From Mugil cephalus (taxonomy: Eukaryota > Chordata > Actinopteri > Mugiliformes > Mugilidae), in NCBI RefSeq assembly GCF_022458985.1, contig NC_061775.1, positions 28,557,319 through 28,621,318 of the forward strand: 64,000 nt of DNA, given 5' to 3'. The notes beneath the pieces were generated by a model. The model was given only the letters and a program-made list of their open reading frames with translations. It had not been told where the DNA came from and did no database searches. Every line of letters starts with the position of its first letter. Within the stretch, counting starts at the first letter, position 1. Below, piece by piece: positions 1-14,040 of this stretch. Made by a program: the position numbers and the translations under genes.

Positions 1-135
1 GGTGCAGATAGATGGCGCTATCCCTCAGGTGGTTCTTTACCTTCTTCTTGGATGTTTTAGTCGGACGTGCACTTAAGTTGTCCAGTTAAAGTCAGATTAA
101 GGCAATAATTCGTTTTTTCGTGTGCGTGTAAACGT
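1..135 (-). repeat. dispersed repeat fragment at window edge
   Basis: The reverse complement resembles 55308-55385. Both carry a stretch reading CTTAATCTGACTTTAACTGG, flanked by copies of a GTTTACATGCAC-type motif, as in small fish DNA elements with short inverted ends. A lysine-rich open frame on the minus strand here (KTSKKKVKN) lies within this repeat, so I do not call it a gene. The family name is unknown to me. Confidence 0.5.
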
Positions 136-240
136 GCAGCTGCTGTTTCTGATGGATCTCTACCTCCCACTGGACCAGAACCAGCACTGGACCAGAACCA
201 CCACTGGACCAGAACCACCACTGGACCAGAACCAGGGACA
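129..240 (+). repeat. dispersed repeat joined to 18-bp GGACCAGAACCA minisatellite
   Basis: Bases 137-180 match a repeat that recurs at 60294-60372 (same strand) and 33862-33925 (opposite strand), sharing GCTGCTG...GATGGATCTCTACCT. About four copies of an 18-bp unit (CCACTGGACCAGAACCAC type) follow, at about 166-237. Confidence 0.6.
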
Positions 241-2286
241 CATGGTTGGAGACTTGGAGACATGACCCAGATTCAGGAACCAGATGTAAAGACTCTCACA
301 TGATAATGTTCTAACCAAAGAAACCAGGTCACATGGTCCTGGACCAGCTCCACATGTGGACTGACACCAGATCAGTGTTCACACACAACGCTGCATTTTT
401 ACAAAACAAAACAAATCGAATTATTCAAAAAATATTTAAAATAGTATTTAAAAACACGTGACTTCCTCCACACATTTAAATGTTTTAACAAAACTTCCTT
501 TAGAACAAATCATTATTCACATCTCATCAGTATTTGAGCTTATCGTTGCCACGGTGACCGGACCCGACCCGACCGGTGGATCCTCGCTTCATATCAGCTC
601 TTTTCATCTCTTCTCGTTGTGCATTTGCACCAGAGCTCAGTGAGTCACAGAACGTGTTGAAAGCCGTCGTGTTATTGTCGGAGGTTTCTGGTTCTTGTTG
701 CATCACGGTCTCGTTGTTGTTGTTGTTGCCTCGTCCCTCCAGGATGATCTGATGACTCAGTCTGTGGTCACGCTGGAAAGGTCACAGTCATTCATGTGAG
801 AGTGGTTCATACTGTACGACGGGAGGAGGAGGAGGAGGAGGAGGAGGAGGAGGAGGAGGAGCATGACGATACTCTCTGCTCCTGGTTTCTGGACCAGAAG
901 CTTCTCAGTGTGAGTTTATAACTTCAAACTTATGGATATGAAGATAAAGAATCAACTCTTCACTCCATTTATAGATTTACTGGATTAACTGGCTCCCAAA
1001 ATAAAATCACCAGACTCTGTTCTGGACCTGGTCCAGACCTGGTCCAGACTCTGTTCTGGACCTGGTCCAGACCTGGTCTAGACTCTGGTCCAGACACGTC
1101 TGCGTTGTTTGCTTGTCTCCAGAGAGAATCTTTCTCAGAAATCAGACGAGCCCTTCGGTAGATTTTATCTGCTGCTTCCTCCTCCTGACTCCGTGCTGCT
1201 GCAGAGGAGATGGACTCATCTGAACCGTGTCCTGGACCAGACTCAGTGACTCAGTGACTCAGTAAACGCTGCTTCTATCTGATCTGTTCTCGTCTTCTCT
1301 TCCTGTGAGTCGACCCTTGTTCAGAGAGACGTATACGTGTTAATGTGACTCTGTATTTTCAGCCGACAGGTTCACAGCGCACAGATTATTACTGTCACCT
1401 TTGCACAATGTTTGGCTTCGTCTCTTTTACCTGTCGTTGAGCTGTAAAGATTGACTGAATAAAGATGCTGTTTGCTGGATTTAATGAAGGAAAGTTTGCA
1501 CATCAGCCGAGACTCATAGAGTCAGTAAATACAGAGAGTTTGTGTTGATAACATCTGTTTCATTCATTGCTTTTATAATTGTCTCATTTCGTTCAGTTAT
1601 TCTGTTACACATTCCTACTTTTGTTAAATATTTCAATAAAATTTAAATAGTTTGAACAAATGAACAGTTTGGTAGAAATGTTGGAGAAGCTCTGATGGTT
1701 GGATGTGATTTATTCTCTCTGAAGGAGAGAAATAAATCGGCTTCAGTATGAATCCTGAGGTTCTAACACAGGTCCCTGTGTCTGCTGCGCTGGATGAGAG
1801 GCTCCTCCAGATACTTCCTGTACTTTCTCCTCTCTTAGTGTCTGTGGATGGTTCAATGTCAGATCTTTATTAAACAGGAGAATTCTGCAAGAACCTCTTT
1901 TCATTTCCCAGCGACGCCTCTCTGCCCCTCATCTCTTTATATTTCAGTCAGACGCTGCTTCGTTAAAGGAGTCACTCATAACTACCGACACTCGTTGTCT
2001 CGTCCTCAGTCTGTCCTCAGTCTGTCCTCAGTCTGTCCTCAGTCTGTCCTCATCTCTGTCCCCAGTCTGTCCTCAGTCTGTCCTCATCTCTGTCCTCAGT
2101 CTGTCCTCAGTCTGTCCTCATCTGCTTCCACAAAACAGAAAAACATCACCACTCATCAGTCGTGAAAACATGAATCAATGAGGAGGTTCTACATTTGCTG
2201 TAACAACTGGAAACAGGGTTTAGACAAACAGAAATAAACTCAACAGAGGCTTAATGTGGACATAAGAGTAGCAGATGCACTGTCCA

Positions 2287-2302
2287 GACACCAGGGGGCG
2301 CT
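2287..2302 (+). promoter_or_regulatory. CTCF-like core motif
   Basis: ACACCAGGGGGCGCTG fits the CTCF core (CCASYAGRKGGCR) on the plus strand except at its first position, where A replaces C. It stands alone, far from genes, and a motif match is not evidence of binding. Confidence 0.3.
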
Positions 2303-4575
2303 GCAGACAGAACAATGAAAGGCCCCTGAGGGTCTTTGTCCCTGGATTCTGATGCTAACTGAATCAAATAACATGCACAGAGGAGAACACGAACATCATG
2401 TGAAACATCTGGAGAAACAAAATGAAATTATGTCTGTGCATCAGAGCTGAACTCAGCTCTTATGCAGACGACTCAGTCCTGTTTGCATCTCGTTTGCTCT
2501 TTAACTCGTCATCATCCGTGACTCGTTCTACGTTTCCTCACAGAAACTGAATGTGAAGCATCAGACCGTGATGAGGTTTCCTACAGTAACAGGAGCAGCT
2601 GCTGGCGGTTTCCTCTCTCAACCTCTTCTCCTCTACGTGATCAGATCCTGTCGCTGAGGCTTTTCTGGTTTCTGGTTTTAACCTCAGCTCTTTCACATCA
2701 CAGACACTCGTCCTCGTTCTTGTCTGTTTCTTTCTGAAATGTCTGAAATATTTCCCCAAAGTTATTTCTGTCTCTAGGTGTTTGGAGGTTAAATCTAACG
2801 TTTCTCACAGAATCTGGACTGAACATTTCTGTTTTTATCCTTCTCCAGTGTGAAAATATAAACTCATCCTCTCATGTTTTTATTGACCTGCCTCAGCTAT
2901 AAGATCTCTTTCTGAGTTCTGATGATGCATAAATAAAATAAAATAAAACTGTGTTAGCATCACAGACTGAGGCCGTTCGTCGACACCACGCCTGACAACG
3001 TCTGTTTGATCCTGATGAACAGAACTGGACCTGGAACAAATGCATTCTGGGATACGTGCTTGAACCAAGTCCACACAAGTTACCTCCTAAAGAAAAAGAA
3101 GCTAACGTGTTAGCATGTTCAGAGCTGCACATTAGAGTTCAATTTATTTTCATGACTGGAAACAGGAGCAAAGATTAAATATTAAACTGATAAGTGGAAG
3201 AAGTCAGGACGCGGTCAGAGAGCAGGGAACAGTTCACGCTTCTTTCTCGTTTCTTGTGAAAGTGATGTGATCTTAACTGAACCCTGATCTGTGAATAATG
3301 TCGCTTCACCAAGACTTCGTATAAACGACTCGTGCTTCACTTCCTGGAACTGTTCCTGGAAAAGTTCTCAGAGATGAACTGGCCTCAGATCAGAGCCGCT
3401 GCAGGGAAACCATCGACCTCCTTTTCTCTTCTCTTCACTTTCTATTTCACCCTCCGGCCTCCCCCCTCCCCCCTCCTCCCCCCTCCTCCCCCCTCCTCCC
3501 TCAGGAATGTCAAGGTGAAACCAGGCAACGCTCCAGCTCTGCTCAACCTGAACAACAACAACAACAACAACAACTACGACGTGACCTCGTTCCCTCCGTC
3601 CTCCCCGACGCCGTCGTTTGCTCCTCGTGCATCGATCAGCTGACGTCGGTGTTTTTTCCGACATGTGTGTGTTTACCTGATCATGACTCTGCAGAACGAG
3701 TCCTGGACTCTGACCAGATCTGAGCTCAGTCTCATGTTTACTGACGGGAAAAAGGAAAGAAAACCTTTATTTGTCCCATGATGTTTCAGTTTGCAGTTTA
3801 AACACTTTGCAAGAGAGCAGCCAAAATATCTGGAGTAAAAATCTGAAAATGAAACAGAATAAAAAGATACAAATACTGGCAGATATAGAAAAAGTATAAT
3901 GAATTATTCAAGGGCTTGAGCTACACAGATGGACCAGGAGTAACTGGGGCACGAAGCTGTTCATAGTAAATAGAAAAGTGTTCAACCTTGAGCTGTGATA
4001 ACATTAATGCACATGTGCAGAAATGAAAGGAGGTCGTTGTTCTGCTAATAAACATCACCTCCTTTATTAGTAGTTATTATCTTGGTCTCACGTCATCATC
4101 TTGTCTTTTATCTGTTTCATTTCCAGTAGCCGGCGTCTACGTTTACGTGAACCAGCTCCAGCTGAATTCCTTCCTAACGTCTCCACACGTGGGTCGATGC
4201 ATCGTGGATGTGTTCACCTCAGAGTTTAGCTGCAGGACGCATCATTAAAACTTTCAGCGCGGTGAGTCGTTTCTGAGACGTCTGAGTCTGGACTGACGTC
4301 ACCGTCCTCTGAGCTGCAGCTACCGTCCAAACACAGATGGTAAAATCATGATGTTGGACCTGCAGCAGCAGGATGAGCCGAGAAAAACAGAATAATATGT
4401 AAAAAAAAAAAAAAATCCCGCAGCAAAGCAGAAAATGTTCTAAAAGTCAGCAAGAGGTTCCAGTAAGAAGAGAGAGGACAGCAGTTACACAACATGACTC
4501 AGCAGAGCAGCGCTGGCCTGAAGCCAGTCTGCACAGAACAGCTCCTCCTCTTCATCCTCCTCATCTTCATCCTCC

Positions 4576-4617
<42 letters not shown>

Positions 4618-4968
4618 CCTCCTGCTTCCACACGCTGCAGTAGATTAAACACAGTCAAACTAAAACAGACGTAAAGAAATGTCTCCTGCAGAATTTATTT
4701 TCTGCCGTTCAGGTTCTGATGAACTAAACTCTGCAGCTCGAATGAAGCTAAGAAACGTCTGAAGGTTTCTCTGTAAACTCAGAATGAGATGAAATAAACT
4801 GTGGAGGAAACGAGACGAGTGGTTTTGAGGAGAAGTGATATTTGAGTCTGAGGTTTACAGACAGTGAGGTGGTCAGTGAAGCAGACATGTGAGTCTGTCT
4901 GTCTGTCTGTCTGTGACTCATGTCTCTTGTTTATTGTGCGTCAGACTGAAGATGATCGGCGGTGTGTG

Positions 4969-4985
4969 TCGCCCCCTGCTGGTCA
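4969..4985 (-). promoter_or_regulatory. CTCF-like core motif
   Basis: On the minus strand this reads CCAGCAGGGGGCGAC, a good match to the CTCF core. It lies in intergenic DNA. Binding is unproven. Confidence 0.3.
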
Positions 4986-5832
4986 CATCGCTGCTTCATC
5001 TGCTGCAGGAAGAAGAACAAGATTCACCCTGATCCTGAGACCAGGAGGTCACCAGGAACCAGATCAGAGCCCAGAGGCCCACGATGATACAGAGGAGGAG
5101 GAGGAGGAGCAGGAGCAGGAGGAGGAGGAGCAGGAGGAGGAGGAGCAGGAGGAGGAGGAGGAGGTCAGAGTTCATGTCAACGTGTCGGAGGAGACTGAGG
5201 GAATCAAAGCTGTGACTCTGATGTTTTGTGTAACTCTGTGATGTTAGATCAGCTGATCCGTGAGGAAACAGCTTCACACCAGGAGCCACGTTTCATTTTT
5301 CATCTGTTTTCTTTTTATTGACGCGTCGACAGCACAGACAGAACATCTTCATCACATCGTTCCTCGTTTGGACTCAGAGCTTCAGTTCTGTTCTTTTCTT
5401 TCTCCTCAACACATTCAAACAAAACACAGGAACACGTTGGTGATTCAGAAAATAAATAACTGAATAAATGTCACAAAAATAGACCTAAATAAAAGAAGAA
5501 ATGTTCCATTTCTTCCAGATTCAAATTAAATCTCACTGAGAAATCACAACCCTATAATATTTAGTAGCTGAACACAAAAACCAAACAGAAGTTCCTCCCA
5601 GTTAAATGAATCGTCTGTTCCACGTGTGTAGTCACCACTAGTTCTGTAAAGATGTTCAGACAGAAAAGATTTATTTTCAGCCTAAAATAATGATGAGTAA
5701 CTTCCTGGGATGAGACATTTAAACTAAAAGGACGAGGAGGAGAATCCTGGTACATCCTCATTCTGTCTGTTTATTATTGGGTCTGTCACCTTTTGTATTG
5801 TAGTCCTGTGTGTTTTCTGTGTTGGTCAGTTA

Positions 5833-5897
5833 AGTTCTATTCTATTCTATTCTATTCTATTCTATTCTATTCTATTCTATTCTATTCTATTCTATTC
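5833..5897 (+). repeat. (TTCTA)n pentanucleotide microsatellite
   Basis: About 12-13 tandem TTCTA units lie within what reads like a degenerate retroposon 3' region. The flanks at 5790-6060 contain TTTGCACATTG and TTTCACTGTGAAACATG phrases common in fish repeats. Confidence 0.85.
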
Positions 5898-6165
5898 ACA
5901 TTCCCATTTGCACATTGATTTTTTTGCACTAACTCTTTTTATATCTTGTATTTTCTGTATCTTTATATATTTTTCATATCTATATTGTATTGTGTTGTGT
6001 TGTATCTTGTGTTGTGATGTATTTGTGTAGATGGTGAACAAGTATTTCACTGTGAAACATGTTTTCAGACTGAGGACATGAATCTATGAACACGTCTTCA
6101 TCAGTAGCAACGGAAACATGAGTCAGCAGCAGAGAAACAAACGCTGAGTCGTGATTCCTGCAGGA

Positions 6166-6455
<290 letters not shown>

Positions 6456-6675
6456 CCCGGAAACAGTGGAGCAGAGGAGGAGGTGATGCTCGTCTCTTCC
6501 CGGCACTCAGACCTCTCAGGAGATGCAGCACCACCGTCTCCGAGCCGTGTGATTGGCTGCTGGCTGCAGCTCCAGGGCCAATCAGAGAAGAGCTGGGGGA
6601 AGTTGAGGAGAGAGAGAGAGAGAGTTCCCGACATCGATGTCAGAGATGAGGATGGAGTCAGTTTGATCAACACTG

Positions 6676-7345
6676 AGGCTGGCGGAGCTCCTCCCCTCTA
6701 GTCTGTAAAGCTCCTCCCCTCTAGTCTGTGGGCGGAGCTCCTTCCCTCTAGTCTGTGGAGCTCCTCCCCTCTAGTCTGTGGGCGGAGCTCCTTCCCTCTA
6801 GTCTGTGGAGCTCCTCCCCTCTAGTCTGTGGGCGGAGCTCCTCCCCTCTAGTCTGTAAAGCTCCTCCCCTCTAGTCTGTGGGCGGAGCTCCTCCAGCTTT
6901 GCCTCCATTGGTTCAATCAGAAGCTTCTCCAGTGTCTCCAGGTTTATTTCCTCCAGTGTTTTTAGTTCAGATCTTGTATTGATGATGTCAGAGTCTCCAG
7001 CTCGACCCAAACATTCTCTAGGACAGTGTTTCCTGATCCTGGTCCTCAGGAAACACTGTCCTGCAGGTTTTAGATGTTTCCTGCTCCGACACACCTGATT
7101 CAAATGAGTGGCTGGTTATCAGGCCTCTGCAGAGTTTGATGACGAGCTGATCATTTGAATCAGGTGTGTTGGAGCAGGAAACATCTAAAACATGCAGGAC
7201 AGTGTTTCCTGAGGACCAGGATCAGGAAACACTGCTCTATGGGGTTCAGGTCTGGACTCTGGTCTGGTCTCATGCTCCCTGAACCTCTTTCTCTATCTGA
7301 GCCCCATGAATCCTGGTGTCGTCTTGGAATATGGAAGAAAAACTA
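6676..7345 (+). repeat. dispersed repeat with internal minisatellite (copy 1)
   Basis: Bases 6676-6895 are an array of a 27-bp GCTCCTCCCCTCTAGTCTGT-type unit with some GGGCGGA extensions. The flank from 6896 (CCATTGGTTCAATCAGAAGC) to about 7335 matches 34570-34800 closely, so array and flank move together as one element. The copy is interrupted at 7024-7234 by a second element. The 34-kb copy has only three or four array units. Confidence 0.75.
7024..7234. mobile_element. hAT-like MITE with long inverted ends
   Basis: This 211-bp element begins and ends with perfect inverted copies of CAGTGTTTCCTGATCCTGGT. Inverted similarity extends about 90 bp inward (ACACCTGATTCAAATGA against TCATTTGAATCAGGTGT). 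The flanking octamers CTCTAGGA (7016-7023) and CTCTATGG (7235-7242) look like a degraded 8-bp target duplication, as expected for hAT transposition. The related repeat at 34 kb is uninterrupted at the matching point. No coding capacity. Confidence 0.75.
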
Positions 7346-8084
7346 GATAGAAATCTGAAATTTATCAGTGAGAAGAACGTCTGTCTCTAATTTACCCTCT
7401 GGTTTATTCAGAGAACACAACACTGAGACCAGGACCAGGACTAGACAGATTATTATTCAGACTAATGTTAAAGTCTGTAGTTGTTGTTATTGTGTTGTGT
7501 TACTGGTCCAGTCCATTTTGGCTGAACCTGGTCTGAATGTGTCCCCCCTGCTGCAGGAAGCTCGTACCTATTTGGTGGAGCCTTTAGTTTTTGTCCGGGC
7601 CGTGATTCCTTGTGAAGTAATGCACCTCCTAAAAAACTCAGCGTGGAACAACGTGGCCTCGTAACGTTAGTAATGAGTAACATCACCCCACAAACAGTGA
7701 GTAGTTTCATCTCTGCAGGTTTACAGCGTTCACACTGACTCATCATCCTTTCTTTAAACTCACACCACATCTGGAAATGTTATCTCGGTTGCCATGGAGA
7801 CGCTTGTAAAAAGCCAAAAAAAATCTGCTTCAACCTTTTGAGTTTTCCTTCAGTTCAGGGTTTTTTTTTAGTTAGTGTCACTAAAATTAACGACACTTTT
7901 CAGACGCCTCAGCGTTTCCAGCTACTGTCAGAGCAACGTGGCCTAGCATTTAGCATTTAGCATCTAGCATGTAGCATCTACAGAGACACATGATGGATAT
8001 GAGGGGATGGAGACCAAAGATGGAGTAGACACAAGTCATGATGGGGGCATCTCATCACCCTGGACCAGGTCCAGTCTGGACCCA

Positions 8085-8320
8085 TCAGACCTCATGACCT
8101 CCCCCCATGTCTCCAGAGTCTTTGTGCTGCTCCCTGTCAGACTGGAGCCTTTTTTCCCGGTTGTCCTCCCTGCTTTTTTTCCAAACGTTTCTCCATCAAT
8201 CAGGATTTATTTCTTCCTGGTAGAACATGGTTCTCCACTGTCCTTCCAGTCTGGAATAAAGGTCTTAAGCCAGTTTTAGTAGTTTTTAGATGTTTCCTCT
8301 GCTTGATGCAGCCAATGATT
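8085..8320 (+). repeat. dispersed repeat unit, internally deleted (copy 1)
   Basis: Matches the reverse complement of 63340-63645, sharing GACTGGAGCCTTTTTTCCCG and GGTCTTAAGCCAGTTTTAGT. This copy lacks the roughly 120-bp interior of the 63-kb copy. It leads directly into the tandem array that follows. Confidence 0.75.
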
Positions 8321-8324
8321 TGAC

Positions 8325-8985
8325 CCTTCTCCACCAGACTAACATCTCCTCCACCAGACTAACATCTCCTCCATCAGACTAACATCTCCTCCTCCACCAG
8401 ACTAACATCTCCTCCTCCATCAGACTAACATCTCCTCCATCAGACTAACATCTCCTCCACCACCAGACTAACATCTCCTCCACCAGACTAACATCTCCTC
8501 CTCCAGACTAACATCTCCTCCTCCATCAGACTAACATCTCCTCCATCAGACTAACATCTCCTCCACCACCAGACTAACATCTCCTCCTCCAGACTAACAT
8601 CTCCTCCATCAGACTAACATCTTCTCCACCAGACTAACATCTCCTCCACCACTCAGTATTTCTAGATTTTCCTCTGCTTGATGCAGCCAATGATTTGACC
8701 CTTCTCCTCCAGACTAACATCTCCTCCATCAGACTAACATCTCCTCCACCAGACTAACATCTCCTCCATCAGACTAACATCTCCTCCTCCAGACTAACAT
8801 CTCCTCCTCCTCCAGACTAACATCTCCTCCACCAGACTAACATCTCCTCCACCAGACTAACATCTCCTCCTCCACCAGACTAACATCTCCTCCACCACCA
8901 GACTAACATCTCCTCCTCCAGACTAACATCTAATCCACCAGACTAACATCTCCTCCTCCAGACTAACATCTTCTCAACCACGGGA
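8325..8985 (+). repeat. AGACTAACATCTCCTCCACC minisatellite
   Basis: About 35 copies of an 18-24 bp unit (CACCAGACTAACATCTCCTC, with CCA/TCC length variation) run across 660 bp. A stray segment of the parent repeat sits inside at 8655-8703 (TTGATGCAGCCAATGATTTG), so part of the array was duplicated together with the adjacent element. Confidence 0.9.
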
Positions 8986-8989
8986 TGTT

Positions 8990-11225
8990 TCTTTACACAT
9001 GGTTGTTGAAGGGACTTGACTTGGAACTAATGATCCACCAGGAGGCTCTGGACTATGAGCTCAGTCAGATCCAGGTGGAGGAGACTTTTTATTTCAGGCT
9101 GAGTGTATTCTTTGTCTATACTGGTCTATCTGAAATGTTAACTCATTTTGGTTTATCTTTGTTTAGCAGCTAAAAGCTAAAACTGGCCCAGTTCAGCTGG
9201 ATGTGAACAGAGGAACAGGTTTGCTAATGTTTTCCTCAAATATGAAAACACGACAAAAACAGACCAGTCACTATATTAGCATGTTAGCACGAAGCTACTT
9301 GTGATTTAAATATGTGTGTGTTTGGAGAATCCTATGACTGTCGTCGCCTGGAACGTTTTTATGGACTGAGCTGTTTAGCGACTTCAGACTTCACTGACTT
9401 GGCTTCAGGAGGAACCTGAAAGCTCCACATGTGCTTGAAGAGCCTTTAGCTTCCTGATGTTTGTGGAGGTTGTGCAGACAGACTCTAAACTAAGGGAGGT
9501 GGTGACTAAGTCGTGCTGCTCGGTGCAGTTTGCGTTGGTCTGTTGATCCTGAAGGAAGTTGGAGGTGAACGAGGTTTTTCTGACCTGTGCAGATTCATGT
9601 TGATGTTTGTTCACAGGTGAACTGGGACTCCAGAGAACAGAACATCTGAACCTCTGACTCACGGTTTCCCATCAGGAACAAGGTTTGACTCCAAACTGTC
9701 CAGACTTTCAACATGAGGCTCAGCGCGTTCCGACCGACCTGCGCTGCTGTTTGAGTTCACTGTTCAACAGCTGATCAAACACAAACAAGAACAATCCTGA
9801 GTCAGTTCAGGCTTCACAGCAGGTGGGAAATAGTTTGAATGTAAATAAACAGCTTTTATTTTATGATTGTGAAACAATTCAAACTTTGTTGTCGTCTAAA
9901 TCCATAAAAGCTGATTTCTGGTCATTTCAAAATATTTGAGTTGGTTTGTTTCTTAAGAATAAAATGATTCAACTCTTGATTAAAAACTTGATTATAACAA
10001 TAAAGAGACTCTGAGATTTCAACAATGTTTAAAGAAAATGAAGGTTGTCCATGTGAGAAGACTGTAGAAGTCACTGCAAACATTTTACTTTTCAAATTCC
10101 CATTTGACTTCATGTAAGTGCCTTATTTTACTTATTACTTATTTTTATTTTTTTTTTAATTAATTTTTAATTTTCAACACAAACAACAAATTTTATGTCT
10201 TTAATATTTATTTATTTATTTTCCTTTTTCGGTGTCTGTTGCTGGAAGGAGTTTGGAGGAGTTTGGAGGAGTTCCCAGTGTTATTTATTATTTATTATTA
10301 TTATTTAAAGACCTGCTCTAAAACAACACAATGATGCAGCATTTGGTACAGTAGTGTTTATGTTTTAATATACTAATGAGGTAGTTGTTGTATGTTTAAT
10401 ATTTGTCTGTTAAATAAAAATAAAAAACAAACAAGCGAAACAAAAACCAGATCTGTTAGACAATGGCGCCACCTGCTGACGCTGGATTGTTCCTTCCGGG
10501 GGCCACATCCAGCCCAGTCTGATCTGTAATGGTCCTTTAAACCTATAAAAAAACGACAACTCCAGACTTTTAACACGTGTTTTGGTGCAAAGAAGAACAA
10601 GGAGATCAGGAGAATGTTTACATTTAACAAAATATCATTTTCTGTTGAAAAACTGCAGTTTTCTATATAATTTCCACATGCAGAGGCTACAGGTTGCATA
10701 CAATGATGCTATGCACATGGTTTTAAAGATACCCAGAGGGATTCGTGCCAGTCGGTGAGCTCATTCAAAACACTTAAGAAATTTAATGTTCAAATTTATG
10801 CAACGACTGGAGGAATGTGGGATGGGATCATAAATCTGTGAATCTCCCTCTGAGCTGAGATTATGTAGCTCCAGTCTGAGAAACTGGCTGAAACGTTCAT
10901 ATAAAGTGATGTCTATTGTTTTTTGTCTTGTGTCTTTATGGACTTGAGTGTGGAATAAAGTTTAACTGATGCTGAGGTCCAGGTCAGACTCTATGTTTGA
11001 TGCCTGTGTTATAAGGTGTTTCCTCAGCCGCTAGTTTCCTGTAGTTTGAAGGTTTGTTTCATTTTGATCCTTACTCCAAATAACCTGTATAATAAATATC
11101 CTGTAGAATGAAGTGAGTGCAGGATGTTTGTTGGTGCGGAACGAGCTCAACCACAGCTCCTCACTAACATCACAGCTCCTGTCCTGGAGTCACTCCTCAG
11201 ACCAGACTCCTTTAGGCTCAGCTAG
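8990..11225. other. intergenic DNA, nothing recognised
   Basis: AT-leaning sequence with poly-A/T patches (10140-10220) and no frame showing family similarity. Short open frames at 9405-9662 and 10373-10699 on the minus strand have no recognisable motif. Confidence 0.5.
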
Positions 11226-11227
11226 GA

Positions 11228-11435
11228 GCTACACCAGAGGACCTGGACCAGGACCAGGACCTGGAGGAGGGCCTGGACCTGGAGGAGGACCTGGACCTGG
11301 AGGAGGACCTAGACCAGGACCTGGACCTGGAGGAGGATCTGGACCTGGACCTGGAGGAGGACCTGGACCTGGAGGAGGACCTAGACTAGGATCTGGACCT
11401 GGAGGAGGACCTGGACCTGGAGGTGGACGCTTGTC
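11228..11435 (+). repeat. GGACCTGGACCTGGAGGA minisatellite
   Basis: About ten copies of a roughly 21-bp unit. The plus frame gives a Gly-Pro repeat peptide, but it lies between non-coding flanks and ends soon after the array. I treat it as a repeat. Confidence 0.85.
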
Positions 11436-11626
11436 CCTGTTGTTTATTTACAGGAACTGAAAGAAGGGAGTGACTGTTCTGATGAGAAATGTGATCTAAC
11501 CGGATTCACTTGTTTCCTGTTCAACAGCATTTTTTAAAACTCATCCTGACAGAGACGCCTGCACCAGAGTCCTGTCAAAATCTTAATGAAACCAAATACA
11601 GACTTCAAACATCTTTCAAATCTGGT

Positions 11627-12330
11627 TTTATTCTTGTTATTAAAGTCAAAATGTAATAATCCTGATCTGATGCTAACAGGGATCCAGTAAAGGTGACGAA
11701 TAAAAACATCCTCCACTCACTGCTTCCATTTTATTAAAACTGGATTTACAACCTTAATTTAACCCAAAAGAATCATTTCAATCCGACAACATGATGATGG
11801 AGCTAAGCTAACAGTTTCCCCCTGCTTCCAGTGTTTGAGCTAAGCTAGGCTAATCACATCCTGCATGCTCGTCTGTCCAGAACACAATGGAAGGTTTGTT
11901 CATCCAGGGTAAATGTAGCTCATTCACTGATGATGGCAGGAGGTGGAGGACGGACCTCGGTATCTAAAGCTTCGCGTGGTTCATGGATAGTTTAGGAGGC
12001 TAAAATAAATAGCTAGCATGCTAACATGAACGTGTTGTGAAGAAGGTGAGAGTTGGTCGCATACAAGGTATAAATATAGGAAACAACAACATGTTTTAAG
12101 CTCATGTCTGAACACAGGAAACTAAAACATGAAGGACTTTGCTGTCAGACAGAAGTGAAGGGAGACGTGGATGATTTCTATGAAGTGTTTCTGGTTCTTT
12201 GGGGGCAGCAGCCTGGACCAGTCTCTCTGGTCTCGTTGTTCGTCTGGGCTCCAGAGTTCAGACAGACGGAGGAGGACACCACCAAAGAAGAAGAAGAAGA
12301 AGAAGAAGTTTGGCGAGTCCTCCACTCGCT
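11627..12330 (-). other. diras1: probable diras1 3' UTR
   Basis: This lies downstream of the diras1 stop on the minus strand. A minus-strand AATAAA (plus-strand TTTATT, 11627-11632) is the first good poly(A) signal I see that leaves a UTR of about 700 bases. It includes a GAA run at 12285-12308. The end point is a guess. Confidence 0.35.
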
Positions 12331-13518
<1,188 letters not shown>

Positions 13519-13851
13519 TCTGGGAGGTGGAGTCCAGAGGCTGCTGTCGGATCGATGGCCTGAGCACTGAGGAGGAGAGACAATTAACCTTCATGGGTCA
13601 TTTAGGAACCATGTGTGGTAACGTGGTTCCTGGTTCCTCTCAGTGAGGTTTATTATCATGTGGTTTTCATTGAGCCAATCAGAGAAGATCCAGGAACCAT
13701 CCTCAGGTCTAATCAGGGTCTAATGTGGTCTACAAGGTCCCCCTCTGATCTGGTTTATCAGGAACCATGAAGAAGAACAAGGTCCTAATGTTTCTAATGT
13801 GATGATGTTGATGATGTTCTAATGTGACAAATACATGTTTACATTAGTTTA

Positions 13852-14040
13852 AGGACCAGGAACCAGATATGAGACCAGGAACCAGATATGAGACCAGAAC
13901 CAGACATGAGACCAGAACCAGATATGAGACCAGGAACCAGATATGAGACCAGAACCAGATATAAGACCAGGAACCAGATATGAGACCAGAACCAGATATG
14001 AGACCAGAACCAGATATAAGACCAGGAACCAGATATGAGA
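13852..14040 (+). repeat. AGACCAGGAACCAGATATG minisatellite in diras1 intron 1
   Basis: About ten copies of a 17-19 bp unit (GACCAGAACCAGATATGA). The 'SYLVPGLISGS' open frames read from it on the minus strand are artefacts. Confidence 0.9.

Larger units (their letters stand above)
241..5830. other. intergenic DNA, no supported gene
   Basis: I see no exon-like conserved frame on either strand. It holds simple repeats: GGA at 821-861, a CTGGACCTGGTCCAGA minisatellite at 1019-1095, a CTCAGTCTGTC minisatellite at about 2002-2121, C-rich pyrimidine at 3452-3500, AAC at 3553-3574, TCA/TCC at 4550-4618 and GAG at 5091-5165. Two CTCF-like cores occur, at 2287-2302 and 4969-4985. Short open frames here are low-complexity or show no codon constraint. 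Part of 3760-4010 (TTTATTTGTCCCATGATG) looks like the tail of a degenerate retroposon. Confidence 0.5.

Noticed and set aside
1..80. Lysine-rich open frame at the left edge (KTSKKKVKN), possible gene running off the window
   Set aside because: The sequence overlaps a dispersed repeat also found at 55.3 kb.
11113..11460. Collagen-like Gly-Pro open frame
   Set aside because: The repeat units give it; flanks show no exon signals and no collagen Gly-X-Y regularity beyond the array.
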